Shown: in pieces, positions 44,143 to 52,435 of the stretch
Numbering within the stretch: the first letter of the stretch is position 1
How the letters are laid out: every line of letters begins with the position of its first letter
NCBI RefSeq assembly: GCF_000768875.1
Contig: NZ_JRAO01000005.1
Location: forward strand, 1 to 64,000
DNA length: 64,000 nucleotides
Reading direction: 5' to 3'
From: Porphyromonas sp. COT-239 OH1446
GTDB lineage: Bacteria; Bacteroidota; Bacteroidia; Bacteroidales; Porphyromonadaceae
The notes under the pieces: model-generated
What the model saw: only the letters and a program-made list of their open reading frames with translations
What the model was told of the DNA's origin: nothing
Databases searched by the model: none
Made by a program: the position numbers and the translations under genes

Positions 44143-45945
44143 TTAGTCCCCGATGAAGGTGTCGTTGAGCACCTCTCTGTAGTTGTTGAATATTTTGCTC
44201 TTGGAGATGAAGCCACGGTAACGCCCAGCCTCATCGACTACGGGGAGCTTCCACTCCTTACTCTCGTCGAAGATCTGCATGATGCGTACCATAGGCATAT
44301 CGGGGCGCACCTTGATGCGGGGCGAGGTCATGATATGGCCCACCGTGTGGCGATCATAGAGCTCGGGACGGAACATGATGTTGCGGATATTGTCCAGCTC
44401 TACGATGCCGACTAAGACTCCGTCGGCATTGACCACGGGGAAGGAGTTGCGGTGGGTGGTCGAGAAGACCTTGACGAGCTCCCCGAGGCTCATCTCAGGG
44501 TGTACGACGTCGAAGTCTGTCTCGAGGACATGCTCGACATTCATCAGGGTGAGGACGGCGGTGTCCTTCTGATGCGTTAGCAGCTTGCCTTGCTCGTCGA
44601 GGCGCAGGGCGTAGATGCTTCGGGGCATGAAAATGCGTATCGTACCGTAGGCGGTGATGGAGACGACCATGAGGGGAAGGAACATCGCATATCCGCCCGA
44701 GAGCTCAGCGATGAGGAAGACCCCAGTCAGTGGGGCATGCATCACAGCTGCCATGAGGCCCGCCATCCCGAGCAGGACGTAGTTCTTGCTCGGCAGGTAG
44801 ACATTGGTAAAGGAAAGGAAGTTGATCAGGAAAGAGAAGAGGAAGCCTGTCAGCCCACCAACGAAGAGCGTAGGGGCGAAGAGCCCACCACATCCGCCGC
44901 CTGAGTTCGTAGCCACGGAGGCGAATACCTTGAGTAGTACGATGAGTAGTAGGAAGGCAAAGACGATCCAGAACGAGCCCGCAAAAGGCTCGAGGAGACT
45001 ACCCTCGAGCAGCTGCCCATATTGCCCACTTAGCAGCAGGTTGATCGTGCTGTAACCCTCGCCATAGAGGGGCGGAAAGAAGAAGATCAGCGAGCTGAGC
45101 ACCAGTGCCGAGGCGAGGAATTTGTTGCGATAGTTCGCCATGCGCTTGAACTGCCCCTCCAGGCGAAACATTGTCTTGGAGAAGTAGAGGGCCATCAGCC
45201 CGCAGAAGATCCCGAGCAGGATCATCAGGGGGAAGTTGCTCGTCGAGTAAGGGTCAGTGTGTTGGTAGCGAAAGAGGATCTCCTGCCCCGAGAGCATGTA
45301 CGATACGGCTGCGGCTGAGACAGAGCTCAGTAGTAGGGGAAGGACGGATGACATGGTCAGGTCGAGCAGCAGCACTTCAATGACGAAGACGAGTCCTGTG
45401 ATGGGGGCCTTGAAGATCCCTCCTAGAGCCCCAGCCACCCCACAGCCAATGAGCAGCATGAGGTTACGCTGCTCGAGGCGGAAGATGCGTCCGAAATTGC
45501 TCCCTATAGCCGCACCTGTGAGCACGATAGGCGATTCGGCTCCGACCGACCCTCCGAAACTGATCGTCAGACCACTCGCAACGAGCGAAGACCAAGTATT
45601 GTGAGGCTTGATGCGGCTCTTGCGCTGTGAGATCGAGCTCAGCACTTTGGTGACCCCATGGCCAATATCATCTCTGAGTAGATAACGTACGAAGAGGCCG
45701 CTGAGCAGGATACCCACTACGGGGAAGATGAGATACCAATAGCTCCTCCCCCCAGCGTAGCCTAAGAGTAGATGCTCAATGCCGTGGATGAATTGCTTGA
45801 GTAGGGATGATAGGAGGGCCATCGTGATCCCGATCAAGAGGCTGAGCAGGAGGATGAAGTATCGTTCGCTAATGTATCGCTCGCGCCAGAGGATGAAGCG
45901 ATCGAGCAGGGTTTGGCTCGAAGTCTTGAGGCTGTCTAGGGTCAT
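44143..45945 (-). CDS. ClC-type chloride channel/antiporter with CBS domains
   Basis: A 600-residue membrane protein. The ClC body (about 30-440) carries GGSVGAESPIVLTG, the selectivity region with the gating-glutamate position (canonical GxEGP, here GAESP), GVAGALGGIFKAPITGLVFVIEV and GGCGGLFAPTLFVGG. Two CBS motifs follow (about 465-595: NSFPVVNADGVLVGIVELDN and WKLPVVDEAGRYRGFISKSK), suggesting adenine-nucleotide control. Its start overlaps the Sua5 stop by four bases. Transport of chloride coupled to protons is the family expectation; mode not proven here. Confidence 0.92.
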   Translation of the reverse strand: MTLDSLKTSSQTLLDRFILWRERYISERYFILLLSLLIGITMALLSSLLKQFIHGIEHLLLGYAGGRSYWYLIFPVVGILLSGLFVRYLLRDDIGHGVTKVLSSISQRKSRIKPHNTWSSLVASGLTISFGGSVGAESPIVLTGAAIGSNFGRIFRLEQRNLMLLIGCGVAGALGGIFKAPITGLVFVIEVLLLDLTMSSVLPLLLSSVSAAAVSYMLSGQEILFRYQHTDPYSTSNFPLMILLGIFCGLMALYFSKTMFRLEGQFKRMANYRNKFLASALVLSSLIFFFPPLYGEGYSTINLLLSGQYGQLLEGSLLEPFAGSFWIVFAFLLLIVLLKVFASVATNSGGGCGGLFAPTLFVGGLTGFLFSFLINFLSFTNVYLPSKNYVLLGMAGLMAAVMHAPLTGVFLIAELSGGYAMFLPLMVVSITAYGTIRIFMPRSIYALRLDEQGKLLTHQKDTAVLTLMNVEHVLETDFDVVHPEMSLGELVKVFSTTHRNSFPVVNADGVLVGIVELDNIRNIMFRPELYDRHTVGHIMTSPRIKVRPDMPMVRIMQIFDESKEWKLPVVDEAGRYRGFISKSKIFNNYREVLNDTFIGD

Positions 45946-46532
45946 GGACGAATAACTTTGACCTCAGCCCCAGGGCCGAGCTTGATGATCTGTGAGGGTT
46001 CGGCGACACTCTTGTCCTCCTGTCTGTAGCGCACGATATAGTCCACACCCTGTTTGATTTCTTCGCAGATGGCATCGAAAGTCATCGGCGTCGGGTCTCC
46101 GCTGAGGTTGGCTGAGGTAGAGACGATCGGCCGACGCATCCGTCGGCAGAGTGCTTGGGAGAAGGCTTCTCGGCTGCGACGGATGCCCAGGCTACCATCC
46201 TCAGCCAGGAGCGAGGGGGCAACGCCCCGAGCTCCGCTGAAGATGATCGTGATCGGGCGAATAGCCATATCCATCATGTCGAAGGCGATCTCGGGGGGCG
46301 TGTCTACGAGCGCATCGATTTGCCAGTCGTCGGCCACGAGCACGAGCATACTCTTGGCATCGGCACGGCGTTTGAGGTCGTAGATGCGTCGCACGGCCTC
46401 TTCGTTCGTGGCATCGCAGCCAATCCCCCAAATGGTGTCAGTGGGGTAGAGGATGAGTCCACCCGAGCGTAGAGTTTCGGTTGCCCGCTCGAGGTCTTCT
46501 CGGCAGAGGAGGGAGGGGTCTTTGTCGTTCAT
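45942..46532 (-). CDS. L-threonylcarbamoyladenylate synthase (Sua5/YrdC/YciO)
   Basis: A 196-residue enzyme of t6A tRNA modification. Seen are GGLILYPTDTIWGIGCDA, IYDLKRRADAKSMLVLV, SLGIRRSREAFSQAL and the family motif IVSTSANLSG. The start at ATG 46532 (MNDKDPSLL) fits family length; an in-frame ATG at 46607 directly after the -7 box would add a 25-residue Gln/Arg-rich tail. The stop overlaps the start of the ClC gene by four bases. YciO-like paralogs share the fold, so substrate is not certain. Confidence 0.9.
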   Translation of the reverse strand: MNDKDPSLLCREDLERATETLRSGGLILYPTDTIWGIGCDATNEEAVRRIYDLKRRADAKSMLVLVADDWQIDALVDTPPEIAFDMMDMAIRPITIIFSGARGVAPSLLAEDGSLGIRRSREAFSQALCRRMRRPIVSTSANLSGDPTPMTFDAICEEIKQGVDYIVRYRQEDKSVAEPSQIIKLGPGAEVKVIRP

Positions 46533-46610
46533 ATATCTTTGGTCTGTGAGGAGGTCTTGGGCTGAGGTATTCTGCCCCTGACCTCTACTTTGTCTGTTCC
46601 TTTGCATAGG

Positions 46611-46618
46611 CAAAATTA
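46611..46618 (-). promoter_or_regulatory. -7 promoter box (TAATTTTG) for Sua5-ClC-fmt
   Basis: Minus-strand TAnnTTTG match. The transcript would start close to the ATG at 46607, giving either a leaderless long form or a leader of about 70 bases for the form starting at 46532. Confidence 0.6.
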
Positions 46619-46807
46619 GGAACACTTTGTCATACTTCTGATAGTTCATGCCTATAATCGGAGTGGCCGATTTGTGGTGTGCCCCAAGCCTCTATGCCCT
46701 TCCTCTCATCTTCTTTCCCCTTCGCATCCTATTTGATTGATTATTTGCTTTGATTATGAGTGGATTATATGCTTGTTTTCCATTGCTCCACTAGATAGAC
46801 CAAATGA

Positions 46808-46935
46808 TCTAGATAGGATCTAGGTTGAAGTCCTATCTATGCCTCGATGTCGATCCTATTTGAGTCTCGAGTACGCTCCTATTTATATCTCTTGGGTGAT
46901 CCTATACGGGATCTCTGTCGAGGTCTCTTAGGCAT
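46808..46935. repeat. Intergenic 23-bp-lattice repeat, cluster F (cleanest array)
   Basis: Four TCCTAT words start at 46831, 46854, 46877 and 46900, an exact 23-bp direct tandem array, each followed by a variable GCCTCGATG/GAGTCTCGAG-type core. A reverse TAGGAT word precedes at about 46814. The flanking stretch 46650-46800 is A/T-rich and the remainder to 47041 holds no gene. Confidence 0.9.
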
Positions 46936-47041
46936 CTCATTTTTTCTCTATTCGGAGTGTTATGGAGAGGCTTGTCCTCTGGCTCTCTTAACCCTTTGCA
47001 GAGTGCTTCCTAGGGATGATGGATATTTACTGCATTCGTTG

Positions 47042-47049
47042 TATCTTTG
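47042..47049 (+). promoter_or_regulatory. -7 promoter box (TATCTTTG) for arginine decarboxylase
   Basis: Exact TAnnTTTG, 54 bases before ATG 47104. Confidence 0.7.
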
Positions 47050-47103
47050 CGAGCAACAAGTAGTTTAGATAAAATAGTAATCACCTATAACTTAGTTTAG
47101 TAA

Positions 47104-47661
47104 ATGAGCAATTACGTTGGGAATTTGATCCCTCAGTCCTTCTTCATCACGAAGGGTAGCGGCGAATCTGATTTGGAGTTGCACGCTGGATCATACCACA
47201 TGGCTCTGCACGATGCAGGGATCTCTGACTTCAACATCATGGTCTACTCCTCCGTACTACCTGCTACGGCTCATATCGTCTCTATGGATGAGATCGATCT
47301 ACCCCCCTTCGGTTCGGAACTCAAAACGATCCTAGCCGTATCGCATGGTCAGCAGGACGAGTTCGTCTCTGCTGGTGTGGTGTATGCCTGGATGTATGCT
47401 GACGAAAACTTCGATCAAAAGGTAGGTGGGCTCGTGTGTGAGGTAAGCGGACGCTACCGCATCGAGGAGCTAGAGGCTCGCCTGATTCGTGTGATCAACG
47501 ACCTACATCAGAAGACCTATTCGCATTTCTATCTCGGAGAGTTGAACTTCGTTACTGAGGGGATCACCATCGAGAAGCGTTACGGTACAGCCCTTGCAGG
47601 TCTCTGCTTCGTAGATTTCGAGCTACCCCAGGTAGCAGCCCCAGCCAGTCGTCAGCACTAG
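47104..47661 (+). CDS. Pyruvoyl-dependent arginine decarboxylase
   Basis: A 185-residue member of the PvlArgDC family, which makes agmatine and CO2 from arginine. The proenzyme cleaves itself at a Ser-Ser bond to create the pyruvoyl group; the candidate site is in NIMVYSSVLPATA (Ser49-Ser50). The family N-terminus (IPQSFFITKGSGESDLELHAGSYHMALHDAGI in parts) and the late stretch ELNFVTEGITIEKRYGTALAGLCF are present. Monocistronic with its own promoter and terminator. Roles in polyamine supply or acid resistance are possible; no antiporter or agmatine deiminase gene adjoins it. Confidence 0.9.
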   Translation: MSNYVGNLIPQSFFITKGSGESDLELHAGSYHMALHDAGISDFNIMVYSSVLPATAHIVSMDEIDLPPFGSELKTILAVSHGQQDEFVSAGVVYAWMYADENFDQKVGGLVCEVSGRYRIEELEARLIRVINDLHQKTYSHFYLGELNFVTEGITIEKRYGTALAGLCFVDFELPQVAAPASRQH

Positions 47662-47693
47662 TCGTCCTCGACGGTCTCCCTCTCACATCCTAA

Positions 47694-47737
47694 GGTCTGT
47701 ATGCTTTAGCCCTCTTGGCCACGGCATACAGATCTTT
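47694..47737 (+). terminator. Terminator after arginine decarboxylase
   Basis: Stem TCTGTATGC (47696-47704) with GCATACAGA (47724-47732), followed by TCTTTT. Confidence 0.75.
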
Positions 47738-47778
47738 TGCTTTTTTCGTGTCTCTATTCCCCTAACTTTTTTATAGCT

Positions 47779-50019
47779 ATGACTATGTCTCTTCGCCCTC
47801 AGATTTGGCTTAGCCTACTGCTCAGCCTCGTCGCCCTCGTCTCCTGCCGCAGCTCCTCGGACGATGCGACCCATGAGCCCCTGCACAGGAGCGTTGATCC
47901 GCTCATCGGTACGGATTGGGTCGGCAATACCTTCCCCGGGGCTTCTCTTCCCTGGGGGATGGTGCAGCTCAGCCCCGACAATGGTTTGCCTGGTTGGGAT
48001 CGCATTGCGGGCTATTACTACCCCGACAGTACCATTGCAGGCTTCAGCCACACCCACCTCAGCGGTACAGGGGCAGGCGATCTGTACGATATATCCTTCC
48101 TACCTACCGTCGGCAAACCTCTCGTGGATAGCCTGCCGCTGGGTCTGCACGCTCGCTTCTCCCATGCTCGGGAGGAGGCGCATGCGGGCTACTACTCCGT
48201 CGTGCTCGAGCCCTACGAGATACGGGTCGAGCTTACGGCTACAGAGCGTTGTGGCTTACAGGCCTATACCTTTGCCGAGGCTTCGGACTCGGCATGTATC
48301 GTGCTCAACCTGCACAAGGCGATGAACTGGGACCGTACCCTCGCTTCCTCGTTGAGCTTCAGTGAGAGCAATACCCTCATCCTCGGGCATCGCTACTCGG
48401 ATGGATGGGCACGAGGGCAGCGGACTTACTTTGCTACCCGCCTCTCTCGAGCCCCCGAGCGGATCGAGATCGACAGCATCCCCCTGGCCGAGGATAAGTC
48501 CCAGAGGGTGTATGGGCACATTGCCCGCCTCTACTACTCCGTCCAGGCGGGTGAACGCATCACCCTGGCTACCGCCCTCTCGGGGGTAGACGAAGAGGGC
48601 GCACGGGCCAATCTAATGGCCGAGATCGACACCCTGGACTTCGACCTCTATCGTCAGCGGGCGGAGCGAGCCTGGGACGAGCGTTTGGCCTCCATCCGCA
48701 TCCACGGGGCAACGCCTCGTGAGCAGCGTACTTTCTACACTGCCCTCTACCATAGCCTCCTATGCCCCACGATCTACAGCGACCGAGATGGCCGCTACCG
48801 AGGCCCCGATGGGCAGATCCATCGTACCGAGGCGGGCGGCAAGCGCTATAGTACCTTCTCTCTGTGGGACACCTACCGATCGGCCCATCCACTCTATACC
48901 CTCATCGCCCCCGAGGAGGCTCGGGATATGGTGCGCTCTCTCATCGACTTCGGCCATCAGAATGCGGGGCATCTGCCCGTGTGGAATATGCACGCCAGCG
49001 AGACCGATATGATGATCGGCTACCACTCCGTCCCCGTGATCGTCGAGGCGATCCTCAAGGGCATCTATCAGCCTAGCCCTGCCGAGGCAAAGCGGCTGAC
49101 AGCCCTCATGCGCTCGACAGCCGAGCGGCAGGGCTATAGAGGCCTGGATGAGTATCGAGAGCGAGGATATATCTCTGCCGATAGGGAGGAGGAGAGCCTC
49201 TCCAAGACCCTCGAGTATGCCTACGACGATGCCGCCATCGCTGCCTGGGGGCGGCACGTGGGCGATAGCCTGCTGGTGTGGGACTACGCCGCTCGGGCAC
49301 AGAGCTATCGGCAGCTGTGGGATGCCTCGACGGGCTTCTTCCGCCCTCGGCTGGCAAGTGGTGCTTGGCTCGAGCCCTTTGACCCCTTCGACTACAGCAA
49401 GCACATCACCGAGAGCAATGCCTGGCAGTACCTGATGAGCGTGCAGCACGACCCCGAGGGGCTCTGCGAACTGATGGGCGGGCCCGAGGGCCTGGGGCGT
49501 CGCCTCGATGCCTTCTTCTCTGCCGAGACACCTCGGCATATTGAGCTGCCCATCTTCTCCACGGGCATGATCGGGCAGTATGCGCACGGCAATGAGCCTG
49601 GGCATCACGTCCTTTGGCTCTACAACGTGGCTCGAGAGCCGTGGAAGGCTACCGACCTCTTGCGTCGCATCCTCGGCGAGCTCTATACCGACCGTCCCGA
49701 TGGGATCTGCGGCAATGAAGACTGCGGTCAAATGTCGGCCTGGTATGTCTTCGCTTCTATGGGGCTGTACCCCCTCGACCCTGTGAGCTTGAGGTATGAG
49801 CTCAGCAGCCCTCTCTTCACTCGTAGCAAGATCGCTCTAGGTGAGGGCAAGAGCTTCGTGATCGAAGCCCCTGACCTCTCGGCCGAGCGTCGATACATCA
49901 AGCGGGTACTGCTCAACGGTCAGCCCATTAACCGCTCGTTCGTAACCCACGACGAGGTGCGCCGTGGAGGCAAGCTCACCTACGAGATGACCAGCGAGAG
50001 CGGCCACTGCTGGTATTAG
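47779..50019 (+). CDS. GH92 alpha-mannosidase lipoprotein
   Basis: A 746-residue enzyme expected to trim alpha-mannose from N-glycans. ATG 47779 was chosen because it begins a lipoprotein signal (PQIWLSLLLSLVALVSC); a TAAC-TTTT near-match to the -7 box lies just upstream. GH92 hallmarks: VDPLIGTDWVGNTFPGASLPWGM (in parts), GFSHTHLSGTGAGDLYD, FSLWDTYRSAHPLYTL, GNEPGHHVLWLYN and NEDCGQMSAWYVFASMGLYPLDP, the last carrying conserved acidic residues. Lipid anchoring suggests the outer membrane or cell surface. Linkage specificity cannot be told. Convergent with nagA across a terminator. Confidence 0.94.
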   Translation: MTMSLRPQIWLSLLLSLVALVSCRSSSDDATHEPLHRSVDPLIGTDWVGNTFPGASLPWGMVQLSPDNGLPGWDRIAGYYYPDSTIAGFSHTHLSGTGAGDLYDISFLPTVGKPLVDSLPLGLHARFSHAREEAHAGYYSVVLEPYEIRVELTATERCGLQAYTFAEASDSACIVLNLHKAMNWDRTLASSLSFSESNTLILGHRYSDGWARGQRTYFATRLSRAPERIEIDSIPLAEDKSQRVYGHIARLYYSVQAGERITLATALSGVDEEGARANLMAEIDTLDFDLYRQRAERAWDERLASIRIHGATPREQRTFYTALYHSLLCPTIYSDRDGRYRGPDGQIHRTEAGGKRYSTFSLWDTYRSAHPLYTLIAPEEARDMVRSLIDFGHQNAGHLPVWNMHASETDMMIGYHSVPVIVEAILKGIYQPSPAEAKRLTALMRSTAERQGYRGLDEYRERGYISADREEESLSKTLEYAYDDAAIAAWGRHVGDSLLVWDYAARAQSYRQLWDASTGFFRPRLASGAWLEPFDPFDYSKHITESNAWQYLMSVQHDPEGLCELMGGPEGLGRRLDAFFSAETPRHIELPIFSTGMIGQYAHGNEPGHHVLWLYNVAREPWKATDLLRRILGELYTDRPDGICGNEDCGQMSAWYVFASMGLYPLDPVSLRYELSSPLFTRSKIALGEGKSFVIEAPDLSAERRYIKRVLLNGQPINRSFVTHDEVRRGGKLTYEMTSESGHCWY

Positions 50020-50051
50020 AGGCGAAAGCCTCATGGAGTCGGTAGATATAC

Positions 50052-50114
50052 GACGAGACCCCAGCCCCCTCGAAGGCCTAGCGATAGGCTGTTTGGGAGG
50101 GCTGGGGTCTCGTC
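50052..50114. terminator. Bidirectional terminator between GH92 and nagA
   Basis: Perfect 16-bp arms (GACGAGACCCCAGCCC at 50052-50067 with 50099-50114) around a 31-base loop that can form its own small hairpin. Between convergent genes. Confidence 0.75.
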
Positions 50115-50125
50115 ATAGAGGAGGG

Positions 50126-51253
50126 CTAGAGGAGGGAGAGCGTCTCGGCCCTCTGCCCGTCTTGACTCCAGCGCGTGAAGGCCGCTCGTGTACCTGGGCT
50201 GAGAGAACCGAGCTCTGCCTCCAGGCCCAGGGCTTTGGCCACACGGCCGGTAGCCATCTCGACGGCCTCGGCAAGGTCTACGCCGAGGAACTGCATCGCA
50301 TGCTGCACGGCCTCAGGCATAGAGATGGCCGAGCCTGCCAGGTTGCCCTCGGGGTTTACGTAATAGCCCTCGGGGGTGAGGATGGCGTGCAGGCCTTCCC
50401 AGGCCATCTCCTTGAGTCGACGGCCGAGGACGGCTGCATCGGTGAGCAGGATCATCCGTTCGCCCTTGAGTCGATAGGCCAGGCGTGCGGCTGCCTCGTG
50501 GCAATGCCTGCCGTCGAGGATGATCGGGGTGTAGACCTCGGGGTGCTCGAGGGCTGCACCGATGAGGCCTGGGGCTCGGTGCGTGAAGGCGGACATGGCG
50601 TTGTAGAGGTGGGTTACTAGGTGAATGCCTCGATCGAAGTGCTGGGTGGCCTCCTCGTACGTGGCGTCCGAATGCCCGATGGAGATCCGAATGCCCGACT
50701 GCTGGATGAGGGCGAGGGCTTCCGGGCTACAGACTTCGGGGGCAAGGGTGATCATTTGGATGACACCACGGCCTCTCTCTAGGATCTCCTCGAGTCTCTC
50801 AAGTATTGGCGGGCTGATGACGGCCGCATTGTGTGCCCCTCGACGCCGAGGGTTGAGGAAGGGCCCCTCGAGGTGCATGCCGAGCAGATGCGGATTGCGC
50901 TGCATGGCTCGCCGCACGGCCTCGATCGCCTGGAGAATTACCTCCTGTGGCGAGGAGATGAGGGTAATGTAGAAGAAGGGGGTGGCGAACTCGAGGCAGG
51001 CCTCGGTGATCTCGGCGATCGTCTCCTCGTCGGGCGTGAGGGAGAAGTACCGCTCGTAGCCCCCATTGATCTGTATGTCTATGAGTCCGGGGCTTAGGTA
51101 GTCGCCCTCGAGGTCGATCACCTGGTCGTAGGCCTCCTCGCCCTCAGTGTGCCCGAGGCTTAGGAGGCGTCCATTCTCGACGACGAGGCTTGTCTCGGCG
51201 AGCTCATGCCCCTGGCTCAGTAGGCGGGCATGGTGTAGGAGGATCTTGCCCAT
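50126..51253 (-). CDS. nagA: N-acetylglucosamine-6-phosphate deacetylase
   Basis: A 375-residue amidohydrolase converting GlcNAc-6-P to GlcN-6-P. Family marks: SPGLIDIQINGGY (the HxH pair replaced by Gln-Asn, as in E. coli NagA), MHLEGPFLNPRRRGAH, ISIGHSDATYEEA, THLYNAMSAFTHR, ILDGRHCH, and LTDAA with the catalytic Asp. It follows xth by four bases. With sialidase and mannosidase in the window it fits catabolism of host amino sugars, though cell-wall recycling is also served. Confidence 0.95.
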   Translation of the reverse strand: MGKILLHHARLLSQGHELAETSLVVENGRLLSLGHTEGEEAYDQVIDLEGDYLSPGLIDIQINGGYERYFSLTPDEETIAEITEACLEFATPFFYITLISSPQEVILQAIEAVRRAMQRNPHLLGMHLEGPFLNPRRRGAHNAAVISPPILERLEEILERGRGVIQMITLAPEVCSPEALALIQQSGIRISIGHSDATYEEATQHFDRGIHLVTHLYNAMSAFTHRAPGLIGAALEHPEVYTPIILDGRHCHEAAARLAYRLKGERMILLTDAAVLGRRLKEMAWEGLHAILTPEGYYVNPEGNLAGSAISMPEAVQHAMQFLGVDLAEAVEMATGRVAKALGLEAELGSLSPGTRAAFTRWSQDGQRAETLSLL

Positions 51254-51257
51254 AGTT

Positions 51258-52016
51258 TTAGAGATTGACGACGACCTCGACGGGGCAATGGTCTGAGCCC
51301 ATAATATCTGCGTGGATCTTGGCCGAGACCAGCCGATCCCTGAGGCGTTCGGAGGCTAGGAAGTAATCGATACGCCAGCCCACATTCTTCTCTCGAGCCT
51401 TGAAGCGATACGACCACCAGGAGTAAGCCCCCTCGAGGGTGGGGTAGAAGTGGCGGAAGGTATCGACGAAGCCCGCCTCGAGCAGACGAGTGAACTGCCC
51501 TCGCTCCTCGTCTGTGAAGCCCGCATTGCGTCGATTCGTCTTCGGGTTCTTGAGGTCGATCTCCTTATGAGCTACGTTGAGGTCGCCGCACACAAGTACG
51601 GGTTTGTGCTGGTCGAGCTCGACGAGGTAGGCTCGGAAGGCCTCATCCCATTGCATCCTATAGTCTAGGCGGCGCAGCTCGTCCTGCGAGTTGGGTGTGT
51701 AGACAGTTACGAGGAAGAACTCTGGCATCTCCAGCGTAATGACCCTCCCCTCCTGGTCGTGCTCCTCGATGCCGAGGCCGTAGCGTACCGACAGGGGGGG
51801 CTGCTTGGTGTAGATAGCCGTTCCGGAGTAGCCCTTCTTCTGGGCGTAGTGCCAGTAGGACTGGTAGCCTGGCAGTTCGGCATCGAGTTGGCCCGCCTGC
51901 ATTTTGGTCTCTTGCAGGCAGAAGAAGTCTGCGTCCAACTGCTGCATGATCGTGGGGAAGCCCTTGTCGAAGCAAGCTCTGAGGCCGTTCACATTCCACG
52001 AAATGAGTTTGATCAT
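51258..52016 (-). CDS. xth: Exodeoxyribonuclease III
   Basis: A 252-residue AP endonuclease/3'-exonuclease of base-excision repair. Typical motifs: [24 protein letters not shown] with the metal Glu, [53 protein letters not shown], and C-terminal SDHCPVEV. It starts the xth-nagA pair; about 250 bases upstream lies the GCACCC palindrome array. Confidence 0.95.
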   Translation of the reverse strand: MIKLISWNVNGLRACFDKGFPTIMQQLDADFFCLQETKMQAGQLDAELPGYQSYWHYAQKKGYSGTAIYTKQPPLSVRYGLGIEEHDQEGRVITLEMPEFFLVTVYTPNSQDELRRLDYRMQWDEAFRAYLVELDQHKPVLVCGDLNVAHKEIDLKNPKTNRRNAGFTDEERGQFTRLLEAGFVDTFRHFYPTLEGAYSWWSYRFKAREKNVGWRIDYFLASERLRDRLVSAKIHADIMGSDHCPVEVVVNL

Positions 52017-52262
52017 ATTGGGGTTTTGTCTTTGTTGATTGAGGTGTTTGTGATGCTCCCTTGTCCGAGGGGTTCGAGGGGGGCTCGACCCTTGGAGCGG
52101 GGGCGAAGTTAGTCAATTATCTGCCCCTCGGGGCTAAGGGGCGGAGGGAAATGTCGCTAGACTCTTCCAATCCGCTGTGGATAAGCTATTTGTCCCTTGG
52201 GGGGAGGCTGATTGCTCAGCCGTAGGATAGGCCTTCTCTTCGGGGGGAAGCTCCTCCATTTT

Positions 52263-52361
52263 GCACCCTATATTGGGTGCACTCGCACCCAATATAGGGT
52301 GCATGCGCACCCACTATAGGGTGCAAACGCACCCATTATAGGGTGCAAACACACCCCAATA
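52263..52361. repeat. Array of GCACCC-N6-GGGTGC palindromes, 22-bp period
   Basis: Four 18-bp units start at 52263, 52285, 52307 and 52329 (exact 22-bp period), with a worn fifth (ACACCCCAAT) from 52351. Centres are TATATT, AATATA, ACTATA and ATTATA; unit 2 is the exact reverse complement of unit 1. Spacers are four bases (ACTC, ATGC, AAAC, AAAC). The array lies in the 419-base gap between the 3' end of the SNF2 gene and the 5' end of xth. The rest of the gap shows only a CCCCTCGGGGCTAAGGGG self-complementary stretch near 52125. Confidence 0.95.
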
Positions 52362-52435
52362 CCTTCGCCCGTGGAGGGGCTTCGGTGCATCCCTCGAGGT
52401 GCTCCCTTCGCCCCTCGGGCTGCCCCCTTCTCGAT

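Noticed and set aside
46847-47068. A 73-codon plus-strand frame between the Sua5 and arginine decarboxylase genes.
   Set aside because: It lies over the 23-bp repeat array and spans the -7 box of the next gene; composition is unlike a protein.
52263-52361. CRISPR array hypothesis for the 22-bp palindrome arrays.
   Set aside because: Spacers are only four (here) or eight bases (26164-26265), the repeats are full palindromes, and no cas gene is present.
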